Assembly (NCBI GenBank): GCA_947499125.1
Contig: CANMMP010000002.1
Location: 62,001-126,000, forward strand
Length of the DNA stretch: 64,000 nucleotides
Origin: an uncultured Pontibacter sp.
GTDB taxonomy: Bacteria; Bacteroidota; Bacteroidia; Cytophagales; Hymenobacteraceae
Reading direction: 5' to 3'
Within the stretch, counting starts at the first letter, position 1; every line of letters begins with the position of its first letter. The position numbers and the translations under genes were made by a program. Shown one piece after another: positions 60,831 through 64,000 of this stretch. The notes below the pieces were generated by a model, which worked only from the letters and a program-made list of their open reading frames with translations, was not told the origin of the DNA and made no database searches.

Positions 60831-62060
60831 ATGGAGAATACACAAGAACCTATAAAACTCGACTCGATCGAGTCTGCCATCGAAGATATCCGCCAGGGTA
60901 AAGTTATTATTGTGGTGGACGATGACGACCGCGAGAACGAAGGCGATTTTATCTGCGCTGCCGAGATGGTAACGCCCGAGATCATCAACTTTATGGCTAC
61001 CCATGGCCGTGGCCTTATTTGTGCGCCGCTAACCGAAGAACGTTGCGACGAACTTGGCCTGGAGCTGATGGTAGGCCGTAACACCGCCCTGCATGCTACG
61101 CCATTCACTGTTTCCGTTGACCTGATCGGGCACGGATGTACAACTGGTATTTCGGCATCAGACAGAGCGAAGACCATACAGGCTTTAGTGGATCCGAACA
61201 CAGACCCGAACTCGCTGGGCAAGCCGGGACACATTTTCCCGCTGAAGGCGAAGAAAGAAGGCGTATTGCGCCGTGCCGGACACACCGAAGCTGCTGTAGA
61301 CCTTGCCCGTTTGGCTGGTCTGGCACCTGCCGGTGTACTGATCGAGATCATGAACGAAGATGGTACGATGGCCCGCCTGCCGGACCTCGTAAAAGTGGCA
61401 GAACGTTTTAACCTGAAGCTGATCTCTATTAAAGACCTGATCGCTTATCGCCTGAAAGCGGAAAGCCTGATAGACCGTGAGATTGCCGTACAATTACCAA
61501 CCGACTTCGGCGATTTTGACCTGTATGCATTTACGCAGCGCAGCAATGGCGCCAAGCACCTGGCCCTTGTAAAAGGAACCTGGGAAGAAGGCGAACCGGT
61601 GCTGGTACGTGTACACTCATCGTGCGTAACCGGCGATATTTTTGGCTCATGCCGATGCGATTGCGGACCGCAACTTCACGAAGCAATGCGTATGGTAGAG
61701 AGCGAAGGCAAAGGCGTTATAGTTTACATGAACCAGGAAGGCCGTGGCATTGGCCTCATCAACAAACTGAAAGCTTATAAACTACAGGAGCAGGGCCGCG
61801 ATACCGTGGAGGCAAACCTGGAGCTTGGCTTCGGTATGGATGAGCGCGATTACGGTGTAGGTGCACAAATACTACGCGACCTGGGCGTTACTAAAATGCG
61901 CCTTATCTCGAACAACCCGCGCAAGCGTACCGGCCTGATGGGCTATGGCTTAGAAGTGGTAGAGCGCGTTCCGATTGAGGTTGCCCCAAACAAGCATAAC
62001 GAAAAGTACCTGGCCACCAAACGCGACAAGCTGGGCCACGAAATTAAAGCGCATCTGTAA
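60831..62060 (+). CDS. ribBA: bifunctional riboflavin enzyme RibBA
   Basis: 409 residues. RibB (1-205): 3,4-dihydroxy-2-butanone-4-phosphate synthase with [16 protein letters not shown] (metal Glu) and [14 protein letters not shown], plus the [14 protein letters not shown] block. RibA (about 210-405): GTP cyclohydrolase II with zinc cysteines in [27 protein letters not shown] and [11 protein letters not shown]. Together they make both precursors of lumazine. Full length, so both activities are expected. Shares a bidirectional terminator with the permease gene beyond. Confidence 0.96.
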   Translation: MENTQEPIKLDSIESAIEDIRQGKVIIVVDDDDRENEGDFICAAEMVTPEIINFMATHGRGLICAPLTEERCDELGLELMVGRNTALHATPFTVSVDLIGHGCTTGISASDRAKTIQALVDPNTDPNSLGKPGHIFPLKAKKEGVLRRAGHTEAAVDLARLAGLAPAGVLIEIMNEDGTMARLPDLVKVAERFNLKLISIKDLIAYRLKAESLIDREIAVQLPTDFGDFDLYAFTQRSNGAKHLALVKGTWEEGEPVLVRVHSSCVTGDIFGSCRCDCGPQLHEAMRMVESEGKGVIVYMNQEGRGIGLINKLKAYKLQEQGRDTVEANLELGFGMDERDYGVGAQILRDLGVTKMRLISNNPRKRTGLMGYGLEVVERVPIEVAPNKHNEKYLATKRDKLGHEIKAHL

Positions 62061-62078
62061 AAGATCAGCTTATACTTT

Positions 62079-62121
62079 AAAACAAGAAAGCCAGTGCATG
62101 TAGCGCTGGCTTTCTTGTTTT
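62079..62121. terminator. bidirectional terminator between ribBA and the ABC-2 permease
   Basis: Sixteen-base arms AAAACAAGAAAGCCAG and its complement (62079-62094, 62106-62121), extended inward by a G-T pair. Serves both convergent genes. Confidence 0.92.
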
Positions 62122-62134
62122 AGGGCTATAGTTA

Positions 62135-62905
62135 CTATAGATCGCGGAAGCGGAGAACGAGGTAACTTAACAGTAAAAACAACCCGATGTAAAGTATAGC
62201 AGGTATAGTTGCTATGCCCGGCGAAAGCTGTTCTATAGTTCCCGCCACCTGTCCCCAAAGGTCCTGGCCGGGCATTGGAGTAAGGCTATCCAGCGCTTTC
62301 ATCGGGAAATACTTGTCTATATGGTCGGGCAGGTTGTAGTGGATGATGGGCTCCACGAGCTTGGTATAAACTATAAATGCAATAATGGCCAGCCCACTTT
62401 TACGAATGAAAAACGCAAAGAGAATAGCAAGTGTCATATATGCCACGGCCTGCACAAAGTAGTAAGGCAGGTAATCTATCTGGCTGAAAATGGCACTACC
62501 CGACGTGTCTTTGCTATAGATCAAACCAAAGTATAGGCCCAGCGCCAGCAAAAACAACGTACTGAAAGTTGCCAGCCCCAGCACCACATAAGATTTACTG
62601 AGCACAGCTTCGGCTTTGGAGAGGCCATCAATTACCTGTTGGCGTAGTGTGCGGTAGCTGAACTCATCGGTTACCAGCACAATAACAAGTATACCTAGCA
62701 GCAGGTTAAAAAAGTGAGCCACATAGGTTAAGCGCATCCAAAGTTCAGGAAACTGGTAGGTTTCGTCACCCAACGATTTGCCGTTCACTTCTATGCTGCT
62801 ACTGGTGTAAAGTATAAGCACCATCAGCAATACAAAAATGGCCAGTATGATCCAGAAGGTGCGGTAAGGGAGTATTTTTCGGAACTCGGTTCGGAGTAGG
62901 TTCAT
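62135..62905 (-). CDS. ABC-2-type exporter permease
   Basis: 256 residues with about six membrane helices: one near 15-35, a long extracytoplasmic loop, and clustered helices at 60-85, 105-128, 145-170, 175-195 and 228-250. The loop VNGKSLGDETYQF follows helix 1. No ATPase domain; its ATPase partner is encoded just upstream. An in-frame TTG two codons upstream (62911) is possible, but the ATG at 62905 starts 6 bp after the ATPase stop. Confidence 0.9.
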   Translation of the reverse strand: MNLLRTEFRKILPYRTFWIILAIFVLLMVLILYTSSSIEVNGKSLGDETYQFPELWMRLTYVAHFFNLLLGILVIVLVTDEFSYRTLRQQVIDGLSKAEAVLSKSYVVLGLATFSTLFLLALGLYFGLIYSKDTSGSAIFSQIDYLPYYFVQAVAYMTLAILFAFFIRKSGLAIIAFIVYTKLVEPIIHYNLPDHIDKYFPMKALDSLTPMPGQDLWGQVAGTIEQLSPGIATIPAILYIGLFLLLSYLVLRFRDL

Positions 62906-62911
62906 CAGCAA

Positions 62912-63802
62912 TTACGATTTAATAAGCTCAAGAAACTGTTTTTCGAGGGTGGTGCGGCGGGCAACCAACTGCGACAGCACAATGCCCTGTGCAAACATAT
63001 CGCGGTTAAGGTCTGTGGCCGAGTAACCATCCTGCAGGGTAAGTATAATGTTGCTCTTTTCCTGGGCAAACTGTGTTACATAAGGCAGGCGCTCCAGCAG
63101 GGTAAGCACAGGCTGCAGTTCGTCGGCGCTTATCAGCAGCTGCTCGGCTTTAGATACAATATTGCCAACAGGCCCGTCGGTTACAAGTTTGCCGGTGCGC
63201 AATACGGCCACGTGGGTACACACTTTTTCTACTTCATCGAGCAGGTGGCTGGCCAGAATTATAGTTTTGCCCTGCGCTGCAATACGCAGTATCAGGTCGC
63301 GCACTTCGGCTATACCCTGCGGGTCCAGGCCATTGGTAGGTTCGTCCAACACCAGCACTTCAGGGTCGTTCAGCATGGCGGCGGCAAGTGCAAGCCGCTG
63401 TTTCATACCCAGCGAAAAACCTTTAAACGTAGTATGGCTGCGTGTGCCCAGGCCTACCAGGTCCAGCATTTTGTTTATGTTATCGTGGCTGGCGGCTTTG
63501 TTATCGGCTATTACTTCGAGGTTGCGGCGCGCAGAAAGGTAAGGGTAAAAGTTAGGAGTTTCGAGAATAGCGCCAACACGGTGTTTCGTAGCTTTGCTTA
63601 TGCCTTCGCCAAACCACGAAAAGGTACCGCCAGTCGGCCGGATAACATCCAGCACCATCCCCAGCGTTGTTGTTTTTCCGCTACCGTTCGGGCCGAGCAA
63701 ACCATAAATGCTGCCTTCCTCTACCTGCAGGTTCAGGTTGTCTACGGCTTTCAGGGAGCCATACTTTTTCGAGAGATTATCTATACTTAAAACAATTGCC
63801 AC
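62912..63802 (-). CDS. ABC-2-type exporter ATPase
   Basis: 296-residue ATPase with Walker A GPNGSGKTT, signature SLGMKQRLALA, Walker B VLVLDEPTNGLDPQG and switch His in ASHLLDE, then a C-terminal helical extension. Start set at GTG 63802 (VAIVLSIDNLSKKYGS...), which fits the family and leaves a normal leader from the -7 box at 63841-63848; a TTG at 63829 would leave almost none. Forms an exporter with the next gene. Substrate unknown. Confidence 0.93.
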   Translation of the reverse strand: MAIVLSIDNLSKKYGSLKAVDNLNLQVEEGSIYGLLGPNGSGKTTTLGMVLDVIRPTGGTFSWFGEGISKATKHRVGAILETPNFYPYLSARRNLEVIADNKAASHDNINKMLDLVGLGTRSHTTFKGFSLGMKQRLALAAAMLNDPEVLVLDEPTNGLDPQGIAEVRDLILRIAAQGKTIILASHLLDEVEKVCTHVAVLRTGKLVTDGPVGNIVSKAEQLLISADELQPVLTLLERLPYVTQFAQEKSNIILTLQDGYSATDLNRDMFAQGIVLSQLVARRTTLEKQFLELIKS

Positions 63803-63840
63803 AAGTATACTTTTTAGTGATGAGCCCAATGCAGGCTAAA

Positions 63841-63848
63841 CAAATATA
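63841..63848 (-). promoter_or_regulatory. Bacteroidota -7 box for the ABC-2 exporter
   Basis: CAAATATA reads TATATTTG on the minus strand, 39 bp before the GTG start. Divergent from the truncated gene at the right edge. Confidence 0.5.
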
Positions 63849-63909
63849 GCGTTTTTGTTTTATAGTTTAGGATGCAGGTTTGGCCGCATTTCATTATCTT
63901 CACTTACAG

Positions 63910-64000
63910 ATGACCAGACACCCGACAGAGCCCGACAGTACAGCTTATAAAAAGGAGTTGCTAACCATAAGCACCGAAAAAGCCAATGTGCTGGCGCTCG
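63910..64000 (+). CDS. truncated gene, unknown product (start only)
   Basis: An ATG at 63910 opens a frame of 30 codons (MTRHPTEPDSTAYKKELL...) up to the window edge without a stop. The charged N terminus and position after a promoter-like gap make it plausible. Too short to identify. Confidence 0.5.
   Translation, partial: MTRHPTEPDSTAYKKELLTISTEKANVLAL

Noticed and set aside
1-64000. tRNA or rRNA genes
   Set aside because: No cloverleaf or T-loop motif (GGTTCGAATCC) was noticed in any gap; a dedicated scan would be decisive.

Overview
The window looks like chromosomal DNA of a Bacteroidota member of the order Cytophagales, most likely Hymenobacteraceae and close to Pontibacter (inference). 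The signs are a PorX-type response regulator of the type IX secretion system, a fused LpxC-FabZ enzyme, very long FtsX-type ABC permeases, many exported proteins starting MKK and ending their signals in AQ, and -7 promoter boxes of the form TAnnTTTG. No phage, transposase, plasmid gene, rRNA, tRNA or CRISPR array was seen.

Layout. 1-5.2 kb: an efflux operon (two FtsX permeases, ATPase, HlyD-type adaptor) read leftwards and divergent from an NtrC-type regulator and its histidine kinase (5.5-8.2 kb). 8.2-14.5 kb: thioredoxin, small HNH protein, a DUF6687-like protein, a universal stress protein, two lipoproteins sharing a Cys/His domain (one fused to a thermonuclease) and a TPR histidine kinase. 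14.7-18.1 kb: a TolB-amidohydrolase fusion. 19-25.9 kb: sbcD and sbcC split by a membrane protein and an FkbM methyltransferase. 26.2-29.2 kb: rhodanese lipoprotein, ArsR regulator, YeiH-type transporter and an outer-membrane beta-barrel. 29.6-34.1 kb: two amidohydrolase-like genes, one and a half of which have lost the metal-binding HxH. 34.7-41.7 kb: erythromycin esterase-like protein, DUF4197 protein, CinA, a 2-oxoacid dehydrogenase E2, and a run of small exported proteins including a frameshifted SIMPL gene. 41.9-48.7 kb: YebC, a lone ABC ATPase, lpxA, lpxC/fabZ, lpxD and an HD phosphohydrolase. 48.9-54.9 kb: porX-tsaE-ald, a flavin reductase and fumarylacetoacetase. 55.9-64 kb: NifU-like protein, Mrp, macrodomain protein, dnaG, a small membrane protein, ribBA and an ABC-2 exporter.

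The non-coding DNA is unusual. Intergenic gaps of 0.3-1 kb (34.1-34.7, 46.6-47.5, 52.2-52.5, 54.9-55.9 and 60.4-60.8 kb) are mosaics of short dispersed palindromes and G-rich elements. Two copies of one of about 363 bp lie in opposite orientation around the porX block. Across the whole window, in genes and between them, the heptamers AACTATA and AAGTATA (and their complements) are far commoner than chance, and they also form the arms of several terminator hairpins.

Functionally this is mostly housekeeping and envelope biology: lipid A synthesis, type IX secretion control, envelope export, replication and repair (DnaG, SbcCD), riboflavin synthesis, Fe-S assembly and peptide or amino-acid metabolism. 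I found no clear anti-phage island. The most distinctive items are the pervasive heptamer, the inverted mosaic repeats, the shared Cys/His domain and the pseudo-amidohydrolases.
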